Shown here piece by piece: positions 27,067 to 35,309 of a stretch of 55,539 bases of DNA (position 1 is the stretch's first letter; each line of letters opens with the position of its first letter). The notes below the pieces were generated by a model. It saw only the letters and a list, made by a program, of their open reading frames with translations, was not told the origin of the DNA and made no database searches. The stretch is from Treponema zioleckii (GTDB lineage: Bacteria; Spirochaetota; Spirochaetia; Treponematales; Treponemataceae). The position numbers and the translations under genes are program-made. The stretch lies in contig NZ_JPUF01000021.1 in NCBI RefSeq assembly GCF_014737315.1, forward strand, positions 1-55,539. Reading direction: 5' to 3'.

Positions 27067-27096
27067 GGCCTGTAAAAATCAAAGTTTCTACAGGCC
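27067..27096 (-). terminator. intercistronic hairpin between mglB and mglA
   Basis: GGCCTGTA and TACAGGCC form an eight-base-pair stem, followed on the minus strand by ATTTTTTAA. The weak T tract suggests partial termination or 3' end protection of the mglB message, which would give binding protein in excess of the ATPase. Confidence 0.65.
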
Positions 27097-27116
27097 TTCT
27101 AATTCAAATTGTTGAA

Positions 27117-28358
<1,242 letters not shown>

Positions 28359-28382
28359 TTATAAACAAAAGCACTTTATAAA

Positions 28383-28411
28383 ATCATACGACACAAATTT
28401 CTAATCGTCAA
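28383..28411 (-). promoter_or_regulatory. sigma-70 promoter of mglBAC
   Basis: TTGACG (28406-28411), 17-base spacer, TATGAT (28383-28388) on the minus strand; start near 28376, leaving a leader of about 33 bases with a strong AAGGAGG. The rest of the gap to 28486 is A/T-rich with TATTTTAA/TTAAAATA inverted repeats. Confidence 0.75.
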
Positions 28412-28486
28412 ACTTTTTATTAAAAAAAGAAACTATATAAAAATTAGTATATTTTAAGACGTATTTAAAATATGTTTTATTTAATT

Positions 28487-29443
28487 TTAAATATTCACTT
28501 GATTCTTGACCGTTCCGCTTAAAAAAGACTTTATATTTTCTACGGCAATATTCATAAGCCGTTCCCTTGTTTCTTTTGGTGCCCATGCCAAATGTGGTGT
28601 TATGATGCAGTTTGGAGCTTTGTAGAGAGGGGAGGTTACGCTCATTGGTTCTTCCGTAATTACATCAGTCGCATATCCTGCAAGCTTTTTTTCTTCAAGA
28701 GCCTTACGTACTGCATTTTCATCGGCAATTCCGCCTCTTGCGGTATTTATTATTATTGCTCCTGTTTTCATCATCGAAATTGTTTTTTCATTAATCAGTT
28801 TTTCTGTCTCGGCTGTTAACGGTACATGAAAAGTTAAAAAATCTGATTTAGAAAACAATTCTTCTTGAGTTACAGTTTGTTCTTCGCCTGAGAAAGATTT
28901 TTGTGAATGTTTGTGCACAAGGACATTCATTCCGAACGCATGTGCGATTTTGGCAACTTTTTGACCAATATTTCCAAATCCATAAATTCCGAGAGTCTTT
29001 CCGTAGAGTTCTGTTAGCGGGGAAAGCCAATAACAAAAATCAGGATTTTTAATCCAGTCTCCGTTGTGGACGGAATCAGAATGTTTTTGAACTTGATTTG
29101 TAAAATTCATTATAAATGCAAAAACATGTTGTGCGACTGCATCTGTGCTGTATGCAGGAATATTTGTAACCACAATTCCATGTTTTGTTGCGGCTTTTGT
29201 GTCGATTACATTGTAACCTGTCGCAAGAACTCCGATATATCTGAGATTTTTGCATTTTTCCATTATTTCGTTTGTAATCGGAACTTTATTCAATAGAATG
29301 ATTTTTGAATTTCCGATTCGTTCAATGATTTTTTCGGTCGGCGTTCTGTCGTAGAGCGTAAATTCATCAGCAAGACTTTTTATTGGCTCCCATGACAAAT
29401 CACCAGGATTTAAGGCGTGTCCGTCAAGAACTGTAATTTTCAT
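28487..29443 (-). CDS. D-isomer 2-hydroxyacid dehydrogenase
   Basis: An NAD-dependent 2-hydroxyacid dehydrogenase of 318 residues, closest in pattern to glycerate/hydroxypyruvate dehydrogenases. It has the nucleotide-binding GIYGFGNIGQKVA (about 149-161), the catalytic arginine in NTARGGIADENAV, the glutamate in TDVITEEP and the histidine in CIITPHLAWAP. It acts in the cytosol, reducing a 2-oxoacid to the D-hydroxyacid; the exact substrate cannot be read from sequence. GGGGG lies six bases before the ATG. It is separated from the next upstream gene by a strong terminator and from mglB by the mgl promoter region. Confidence 0.92.
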   Translation of the reverse strand: MKITVLDGHALNPGDLSWEPIKSLADEFTLYDRTPTEKIIERIGNSKIILLNKVPITNEIMEKCKNLRYIGVLATGYNVIDTKAATKHGIVVTNIPAYSTDAVAQHVFAFIMNFTNQVQKHSDSVHNGDWIKNPDFCYWLSPLTELYGKTLGIYGFGNIGQKVAKIAHAFGMNVLVHKHSQKSFSGEEQTVTQEELFSKSDFLTFHVPLTAETEKLINEKTISMMKTGAIIINTARGGIADENAVRKALEEKKLAGYATDVITEEPMSVTSPLYKAPNCIITPHLAWAPKETRERLMNIAVENIKSFLSGTVKNQVNI

Positions 29444-29479
29444 TTATTCCCCCTTGTCTAAACGTAAAACAAAGATTAA

Positions 29480-29528
29480 AAAAGCCATTCACCTTAATTC
29501 GTGTGGGAAATTAAGGTGAATGGCTTTT
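29480..29528 (-). terminator. long-stem terminator after the HMA-like gene
   Basis: A perfect 20-base-pair stem (arms 29480-29499 and 29509-29528) around a nine-base loop, starting AAAAGCCATTC and ending with its complement. It lies 27 bases after the stop of the HMA-like gene. The A and T ends could allow work in both directions. Confidence 0.88.
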
Positions 29529-29555
29529 GTCTGGAAATTTGTTTTAGCCGAGAAA

Positions 29556-29765
29556 TTAGCCTAAAACTGTAACACCTACAGAAGAAATTGCTGAGTTTAT
29601 TGAATCCTCGACTCCGCCTACAGACTCATCAAAATCAACCAATACCTGGGATTTATCTGGGTTTGCATTGCAACTCTTTACTCCTGCAACTGCTGAAACA
29701 GCAGCATTAACTTTTGCAGCCACATCTGGATCGAACATTCCGTCAACGTATATTTTTTTTTCCAT
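29556..29765 (-). CDS. HMA-like small protein lacking the metal-binding cysteines
   Basis: A 69-residue protein whose order of segments (KKIYVDGM, a helix DVAAKVNAAVSAVAGV, KSCNANPDKSQVLVDFD, a second helix and GVTVLG) matches the heavy-metal-associated beta-alpha-beta-beta-alpha-beta fold. The metal site GMxCxxC is replaced by GMFDPDV, so both cysteines are absent and copper binding by the usual site is unlikely. The start 29765 is chosen because GGAGA lies upstream and a promoter ends at 29797; an upstream in-frame ATG at 29825 lies inside that promoter. It is a single-gene transcript. Confidence 0.8.
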   Translation of the reverse strand: MEKKIYVDGMFDPDVAAKVNAAVSAVAGVKSCNANPDKSQVLVDFDESVGGVEDSINSAISSVGVTVLG

Positions 29766-29796
29766 AAGTACGATCTCCATGAAATATATATATATA

Positions 29797-29825
29797 ATTA
29801 TAAAGTTAAAGATTCGGAATTTCAA
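29797..29825 (-). promoter_or_regulatory. sigma-70 promoter of the HMA-like gene
   Basis: TTGAAA (29820-29825), 17-base spacer, TATAAT (29797-29802), with a start near 29790 and a 25-base leader. The region between -10 and the start codon is an alternating TA tract. Confidence 0.75.
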
Positions 29826-29873
29826 TATATTCTTTTAATTTCTAAAAAAAGAGTTTAGCTCCATTCATAAAAA

Positions 29874-30938
29874 TTACTGATAATTCACATTTTGGAGTTT
29901 TTTTCCGTTTCCTTGTGAATCAAGCAGAGTCTTGCCCAGCTGTCCGCAAGCACCACCGATTTCGCGCCCGCGTCTTGTACGCAATGTTACGTTTATTCCA
30001 GCCTGTTCAATTTTCTGCAAGAATGAATGACATTCCGCTGTCGTTGGCTCAGAAAATGGCAACCCTGCAACAGGATTCCATGGAATCAAATTGATATGAA
30101 CATCGAGTCCGCGTGCAAAATTTATCATATTCCTTGCACTTTCTTCGGTCGTGTTTTTATTGTGGAGTAGTGCGGCTTCAAGGGTCACGCGTTTGCCCGT
30201 CTTTTTTGCAAAATAATCGATGGCTTTTCGCAAATCTTCCAACGGATTTGTCCGTCCGATAGGCATCAATTGTTCTCTAAAATCCTTGTCCGCGGTAGTC
30301 AATGAAACTGCAAGCCTAATGTTCGGCCCGTTATCTGCCAAATCATAGATTCCTTTAATTACGCCGGAAGTTGATAAAGTTATTCTTCTTCCAGAAAGCG
30401 CCCGGCCTTCTTTGTCTGTAAGAATTGAAATTGCTTTTCTGACGTTTTCAAGGTTAATCATTGGTTCACCCATTCCCATAAAAACGATATTGTCCAATGG
30501 TCCTGCGTGTTTTTCGAGATACAAAAATTGTTCGACGATTTCTCCGGCTTCAAGATTTCTTGCAAGTCCCAAGTGACCTGTTTGACAGAACGCACAGTTC
30601 ATGGCACAACCAACCTGGCAAGAAACACAGGCGGTTTTTCGGTCTTCTTTGTCTGTCAAAAGTACTGTTTCGACGGCAAGCCCGTCTTTTAGTGTAATTT
30701 GAAGTTTTATGGTCCCGTCAGAATCCCTTAGAACTTTCGTAACTGATGAAGAACGTAAAATGGCTTTTTGCTTTAATTCTTCACGAATGGCCATGCTCAA
30801 GTTCGTCATTTCATCAAAAGATTCTGCACCTTTTCCAATCCACTGAAAAATCTGTTTTCCACGAAAAGCGGGGCTTAATCCCAACGTCTCTGTTATTTCT
30901 GTTGAGTTAAGCCCTGTTAAAGAAATTTTATCACTCAT
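29874..30938 (-). CDS. rlmN: 23S rRNA A2503/tRNA A37 C2-methyltransferase RlmN
   Basis: A radical SAM enzyme that methylates C2 of A2503 in 23S rRNA and A37 in some tRNAs. The 354-residue product has the CxxxCxxC cluster site in CQVGCAMNCAFCQTG (Cys111, Cys115, Cys118), the GMGEPMIN loop, STSGVIKGI and the C-terminal methyl-carrying cysteine in GACGQLG, with the partner cysteine conserved. No Shine-Dalgarno sequence precedes the ATG (the leader reads TTTAGAAT), the same leader as dxr. The last residues are short and polar. Confidence 0.96.
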   Translation of the reverse strand: MSDKISLTGLNSTEITETLGLSPAFRGKQIFQWIGKGAESFDEMTNLSMAIREELKQKAILRSSSVTKVLRDSDGTIKLQITLKDGLAVETVLLTDKEDRKTACVSCQVGCAMNCAFCQTGHLGLARNLEAGEIVEQFLYLEKHAGPLDNIVFMGMGEPMINLENVRKAISILTDKEGRALSGRRITLSTSGVIKGIYDLADNGPNIRLAVSLTTADKDFREQLMPIGRTNPLEDLRKAIDYFAKKTGKRVTLEAALLHNKNTTEESARNMINFARGLDVHINLIPWNPVAGLPFSEPTTAECHSFLQKIEQAGINVTLRTRRGREIGGACGQLGKTLLDSQGNGKKLQNVNYQ

Positions 30939-30975
30939 ATTCTAAATTACTATATAATAGATAAACTAAAATAAT

Positions 30976-31021
30976 ATTAAGGTGCTCGTAAAAATTAATT
31001 TTTGTGGGCAAAATCCTTAAT
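30976..31021 (-). terminator. long imperfect hairpin after the TPR gene
   Basis: ATTAAGG/CCTTAAT arms, an inner TGCTC/GGGCA pairing and a central AAAAATT/AATTTTT stem form a long hairpin two bases after the TPR gene stop. The tail on the minus strand is ATTATTTT, so it is a weak intrinsic terminator or an mRNA end stabiliser. Confidence 0.55.
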
Positions 31022-31022
31022 T

Positions 31023-32180
31023 TTATCTTCTGTTGTTTTCTATTTTGTCAAGCATGTCAATGATTGCCTGGCTTCTAAGACCTTGCTTAGAGTATGAGCG
31101 CAACAACTCAATTGCTTTATCACGCTGATTTATTTTTAGGTAGCAGTCTGCCAAATCGATGAACAAGCGGTAGTTCTTTGGGTCATTGTGGAGAAGGCTT
31201 GTAAGACGGTCGATTGCTTCATCATATTTGCCTTCGCCTTTACAGATAAGTGCCAAACCGAGAGCCGCATAAATATCAAAATCAATGTCCATCGCCTTGT
31301 TGTAATATTCGGCAGCGGTTTTGTAGTCTCCTGTATTTCGGTAAGCGTCTCCTGCACGCGTGAGGATGACTTTGTTTTTTGGATCCATTTCGAGAATCTT
31401 GTTCCAGTATTCGACTGATCTAAATTGCTGGTTCATTCCACGGTAACAGTCTGCAAGCCCAAAAAGCGCATAGAAATTATTCGGGTCAAGCTGCAAAGCT
31501 CTTTCGAAGTAATAAACACCTTTGTCGAAAGTCTTTAATTTTCTGTGACAGTTTCCGATTGATGTTAGAACTCGAATATCGACAGATGACTCGTTGAGTT
31601 CAAGCATTTTTGTCCAATAATAAAGAGCATCCTTGAATTCTTTAAAATCGTAATGAAGATGACCAAGACCGATAAGCGCATAGGCGTTTTCGTTTTCCAT
31701 ATCCAAAACTTTTAAGTAAAGCTCTTTTGATTTTTTGAAATCACGAATTTTTCTGTATGCGTCAGCAACTCTTGTCAAAACCGTAATGTTACGATCATCA
31801 TGAATCAAATACTGCTCCCAAATGTCGATGGCCTTGTGGTATTGATTCATAGCTTTGTAGCAGTCTGCAAGACCGAATAGAGCGTAGTTGTTTCCTGGAT
31901 GGAAAGTCAGACATTTTGAATAATAAGAAACTGCCTCGTGAAAATGATTCTGTTTTCGTTCACTGTCTCCGAGTCCTACAAGTGCATAATTATTGTTGTC
32001 TTCGATTGTAAGAATTTTTCCAAATGCAGCTTTTGCTTCTTCAACAAGATTTTCTTTTAATAACTGATACCCTTGTTTTGAGAGTTCTGAGATTTCACTG
32101 GCTATCTTGTTATCTTCAGCTACAATTTCTGAAACTGGTTGAATCGGTAATTCCATTTCGCTGATAAGCTCGTCACTCAT
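31023..32180 (-). CDS. tetratricopeptide repeat protein
   Basis: A 385-residue protein made almost wholly of TPR motifs, probably cytoplasmic, as no signal peptide is seen. Repeats run from about residue 33 to 375. They form a higher-order repeat of about 69 residues (two TPRs each): YALFGLADCYKAMNQ at 99, YALIGLGHLHYDFKE at 167, YALFGLADCYRGMNQ at 237, and a weaker copy at 304. Such solenoids bind other proteins; no partner is visible. AGGTAAA precedes the ATG, and the small gene upstream ends eight bases before it, so the two are cotranscribed. Confidence 0.93.
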   Translation of the reverse strand: MSDELISEMELPIQPVSEIVAEDNKIASEISELSKQGYQLLKENLVEEAKAAFGKILTIEDNNNYALVGLGDSERKQNHFHEAVSYYSKCLTFHPGNNYALFGLADCYKAMNQYHKAIDIWEQYLIHDDRNITVLTRVADAYRKIRDFKKSKELYLKVLDMENENAYALIGLGHLHYDFKEFKDALYYWTKMLELNESSVDIRVLTSIGNCHRKLKTFDKGVYYFERALQLDPNNFYALFGLADCYRGMNQQFRSVEYWNKILEMDPKNKVILTRAGDAYRNTGDYKTAAEYYNKAMDIDFDIYAALGLALICKGEGKYDEAIDRLTSLLHNDPKNYRLFIDLADCYLKINQRDKAIELLRSYSKQGLRSQAIIDMLDKIENNRR

Positions 32181-32188
32181 TTTTTACC

Positions 32189-32530
32189 TCACTTTATTAT
32201 TAAAGAAATTAATTTTGAAAGTTTATCATAAACTCTTTCTGCTTTTACTTTGTCTCTTGCCAAAACATAATATTTTAAAGCTTTTAAACTTTGATTTCGC
32301 TTCATATAAACGTCACCAATCCTTGAAAGTCCGTCTGAATATCCTGTCGTAACGAAAATTCGACAAGCTTCATCAATCTTGCCCTGATTAAAAAGAACGT
32401 TTCCCTTTCGGTTGAGCAAAGCTTTTTGCTCTGAGGATAAATTGGTAAGAGGTTTTTCCGTGACTTTTATAAAGCCGTTCGGAATGTCGTGCGAGGACAA
32501 AGTTTTTTTTAATTCTTCTATATCTTCCAA
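32189..32530 (-). CDS. small helical protein upstream of the TPR gene
   Basis: A 113-residue protein, start codon TTG with AAGGAA seven bases upstream. It contains two TPR-like helical pairs (SSEQKALLNRKGNVLFNQGKIDEACRIF, quoted here as a region of about 34-62, then IGDVYMKRNQSLKALKYYVLA), so it may itself be a short TPR-type adaptor. It is followed after eight bases by the large TPR gene and shares its promoter. No membrane or signal segment is seen. Confidence 0.8.
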   Translation of the reverse strand: MEDIEELKKTLSSHDIPNGFIKVTEKPLTNLSSEQKALLNRKGNVLFNQGKIDEACRIFVTTGYSDGLSRIGDVYMKRNQSLKALKYYVLARDKVKAERVYDKLSKLISLIIK

Positions 32531-32558
32531 TTTTATTCCTTATTTTTTAACTAAGATA

Positions 32559-32586
32559 ATGCTATCAGATTTTTGTGAAATGTCAA
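32559..32586 (-). promoter_or_regulatory. sigma-70 promoter of the small-protein/TPR operon
   Basis: TTGACA (32581-32586), 16-base spacer, TAGCAT (32559-32564) on the minus strand. The -35 box is perfect; the -10 box matches four of six. It lies between rsmD and the TTG-started gene. Confidence 0.6.
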
Positions 32587-32656
32587 GGTAATTTTTAGAT
32601 TTCTAAAAACTCAAAACTGAATCTTTATTGTAGAGAAAAATAACTGGTTTATGAAG

Positions 32657-33208
32657 TTAGTTTTCTCCCGCATTTTTGTAAAAATGTACGATTGAACGTC
32701 CGTAAACTCTTTTATCGGCAATTTCAAGTTTGTCAATTGTGTCTGGCAACATGTCCTCTTCTGGAAAATGAATCATTACGCGTCCATTCGGATTCAACAA
32801 TCCGCGCTCTGAAATTGTTTTTACCAAATCCAGACGGTATTTGTACGGGAACGGCGGGTCCAAAAAAATGTAGTCAAACTTATTTTTGCAACGTTTTAAG
32901 AAAAGTTCTACAGCCATAAAATGGCACCCGATTTTTACGTTTAGTTCTTTTTCGGTTACAGAAACGTTCTCGAGAACTGTTTTTACCTTAACCTTGTCTT
33001 TTTCGCAAAGTTCTACATTTGAAGAACCTCTGGAAACGGCTTCAATGGCGATTGTACCGCTACCAGAAAATAAGTCTAGCCATGATTTTCCTGTCAAATC
33101 TCCGAGAATTGCGAAAACTGATTCCCTCATTCTGTCCATTGCAGGGCGAATTACTCCGTCTGGACATTTTATTACGCGGCCTTTTAATTTTCCGCCTGTA
33201 ATTCTCAT
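32657..33208 (-). CDS. rsmD: 16S rRNA m2G966 methyltransferase RsmD
   Basis: A 183-residue Rossmann methyltransferase that modifies guanine 966 of 16S rRNA in the assembled small subunit. It starts MRITGGKLKGRVIKCP, contains RPAMDRMRESVFAIL, the SAM-binding WLDLFSGSGTIAIEAVSRG and the catalytic FLDPPFPY motif. AGGAG lies six bases before the ATG. The 100 bases upstream contain a GGTTCC/GGAGCC hairpin and no clear promoter. Confidence 0.96.
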   Translation of the reverse strand: MRITGGKLKGRVIKCPDGVIRPAMDRMRESVFAILGDLTGKSWLDLFSGSGTIAIEAVSRGSSNVELCEKDKVKVKTVLENVSVTEKELNVKIGCHFMAVELFLKRCKNKFDYIFLDPPFPYKYRLDLVKTISERGLLNPNGRVMIHFPEEDMLPDTIDKLEIADKRVYGRSIVHFYKNAGEN

Positions 33209-33310
33209 AGAAATCTCCTGTTAAAACATTTGTTGGCTCCAAAAACTTTTCTGGAACCTTCATATATATAGAATAAATTTAAAAATCTGAATCAAAGTTA
33301 CAATTCAAAA

Positions 33311-35233
33311 TTATTTTTTTTGATTTAGCGACCAATAAATTTCGTCATGCGGAATTTTTATATTTTCTTTTGCATAATCAAATGCATTGCGTCCAGACGA
33401 ATCTTTTATGGTTATGGACGCACTTTTTGACAAAAGCCAACTGATTGTTTTTGTATGTCTGTTCCAAGCTGCCGCATACATCAAAGCTGTGCGACCTTCG
33501 AATGGAATGTCAACGGAGCCGAGCTTTTTGTAAAATTCTTCAAGAACCGCTTCTGAAACTTCTTGCGAAATCGCAAAGATGAATGAATTGCGGACTTCTC
33601 TGTTTGTTCGCTCATATTTTTCGAGAAGCAAAGAAACGATTTTTGGATTCTGCAAATAACCGGCGGCTAGCGTTAATGCTGAAATTCCATATTTGTTTTT
33701 TATGTAAAAGTCAGCGTTATTTTTTAATAGCAGTTCCGTAACTTTATAATCGTTTTGGTAACGAGCCGCATACATGAGAGCAGACCAGCCGTCGTCATCA
33801 AGTGCGTTTATGTTTGCACCGTTTTTTAAAATATTTTCGATTGCAGGAATGTCGCCTTCGAGCACAGCCTTCATAAGAGCTGTTTTCCCGTTCGTAAGTT
33901 TTTCAGTTTTTTGTTCCTGTACGGCATCGTCCGCAAGAAGAGTTTGCTTGAAATCGTCATTTTTGGGGGTGGATTGCTTAGTTTCTGCAATCGCTTTTTC
34001 GTCTGCTCTCGAAAAGAGATATTCGTCTTTATAAATCGGGAGGATAGGTTTTACATGCTCATATTTTTTTGTGTACGAGTTGTCTTGATAATTTGAAATT
34101 GAGCGAATTTCGCCTTGCCTTAAGTCGTCATCGATTTTTGCATATTTTTCTTCAATGGACGGTTCTGAAAGTGTTTTTTCTGATTCTGTCTTAGTCTGCT
34201 CGTTTTCTGACGAAGGTGTTAAAACTGAAAAATCAACTTTTTCATCTGAAAGTTGATTTTTGTTTTGTATTTCGTTGTTTGCAGTCTGAATTTCAGAAGT
34301 TTTTGGTGCGCTTTCTTCGAGTTTTGTTTTGCTTTCCGATGGCGCACCATCGTTTTTATTAAGCTCTGCAAGTTGAATCGTCTCTTTTTCGCCAAGACTA
34401 TTTTCTTCTTGCTTTTCGGCCGCGTTTATCGTGTCTTCAGTTTTATTGTTTTGCGCAATGGACTCTGCTTCCGTTGCAAGTATGCTTTGCGTTGTGTTTT
34501 TGGTATTTTTTTCGTCATAATCAGATTCTTCTGGCTCTGTTTCTAAAGCAGAACTTGCTTCTGTAGGCGAATCTTCTTCAGCCGTAGGTTCTTCCTGCTT
34601 ATTCGTTTCTGAAGTTTTTTCTTCCACGGAATTTTCCTCGGTAGAAATAGTTTTTGCATCAGATTCTTCGGCTTGATTTTCCGCCGGAATATTTTCTTCT
34701 GATTGAGTTTCTTCTATTTTATTTGGATTTTCCGCATATTTTTCAAGAAGTTTTATTACTTCGGTTGAATTTTTATTTTTTTCCGCATAATCGAATGAGT
34801 TTTTCCCATTCGAATCTTTTTGAAGAATCTTGTTTTTCTTCATTTTTGCGAGCAAGGAATTGGTTTTTATTATTTTTTCGATTACGTCAATGTTGCTTTC
34901 GTATTGGCAGGCATACATCAGCGGGGTTATGCCATTTTTCATCTTTGTTTTAGTGGAAATACCCGCATTTAAAAGTAATTCAATTATATTTAGGTTTCGA
35001 TTTGCTTTTAGCGCTGCATGAAGAAGCGTTTCTTGCTCATCTCCGCGAGTGAACTGGGCCATGAACTCATTTGTGCGGAATGCTTTTTTGATTTCTTTTT
35101 CAGTTCCTGTTTCGACAATCTTAAAAGCGTTGTATATATTTTCTGCCGCAAAAATCGGAGCGAAAAAAACGCCTGCCAAAAGCAGAATGGTGAGGATATT
35201 TTTTAAATGAAAGTCTTTCTTCATAAAAATCAT
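33311..35233 (-). CDS. exported ankyrin-repeat protein with acidic linker
   Basis: About 640 residues. A Sec signal peptide (ILTILLLAGVFFAPIFA) is followed by one block of ankyrin repeats (about 35-165, with ETLLHAALKANRNLNIIELLL and GITPLMYACQ), a Glu/Thr/Ser-rich disordered segment of roughly 230 residues, and a second ankyrin block (about 450-620, with GKTALMKAVLEGDIPAIENIL and GWSALMYAARYQND). The product is probably periplasmic or surface bound. The start is uncertain: 35233 follows GGTG at ten bases, while 35251 and 35224 are alternatives. It lies downstream of a terminator that ends the rseP operon. Confidence 0.88.
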   Translation of the reverse strand: MIFMKKDFHLKNILTILLLAGVFFAPIFAAENIYNAFKIVETGTEKEIKKAFRTNEFMAQFTRGDEQETLLHAALKANRNLNIIELLLNAGISTKTKMKNGITPLMYACQYESNIDVIEKIIKTNSLLAKMKKNKILQKDSNGKNSFDYAEKNKNSTEVIKLLEKYAENPNKIEETQSEENIPAENQAEESDAKTISTEENSVEEKTSETNKQEEPTAEEDSPTEASSALETEPEESDYDEKNTKNTTQSILATEAESIAQNNKTEDTINAAEKQEENSLGEKETIQLAELNKNDGAPSESKTKLEESAPKTSEIQTANNEIQNKNQLSDEKVDFSVLTPSSENEQTKTESEKTLSEPSIEEKYAKIDDDLRQGEIRSISNYQDNSYTKKYEHVKPILPIYKDEYLFSRADEKAIAETKQSTPKNDDFKQTLLADDAVQEQKTEKLTNGKTALMKAVLEGDIPAIENILKNGANINALDDDGWSALMYAARYQNDYKVTELLLKNNADFYIKNKYGISALTLAAGYLQNPKIVSLLLEKYERTNREVRNSFIFAISQEVSEAVLEEFYKKLGSVDIPFEGRTALMYAAAWNRHTKTISWLLSKSASITIKDSSGRNAFDYAKENIKIPHDEIYWSLNQKK

Positions 35234-35257
35234 CAGAGTTAAGCACCCCATTTATTA

Positions 35258-35300
35258 CAAAAAGACTGTCGAGCAGCAAAATTGTTGGACAGTCTTTTTG
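35258..35300 (-). terminator. terminator after the propeller-like gene
   Basis: CAAAAAGACTGTC and GACAGTCTTTTTG form a 13-base-pair perfect stem with a 17-base loop; the stem's own T run completes the signal. It lies ten bases after the stop. Confidence 0.88.
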
Positions 35301-35309
35301 TGTTAAAAA

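Noticed and set aside
29783-29800. Alternating TA tract
   Set aside because: It is part of the AT-rich promoter region of the HMA-like gene and is too short to call a microsatellite of interest.
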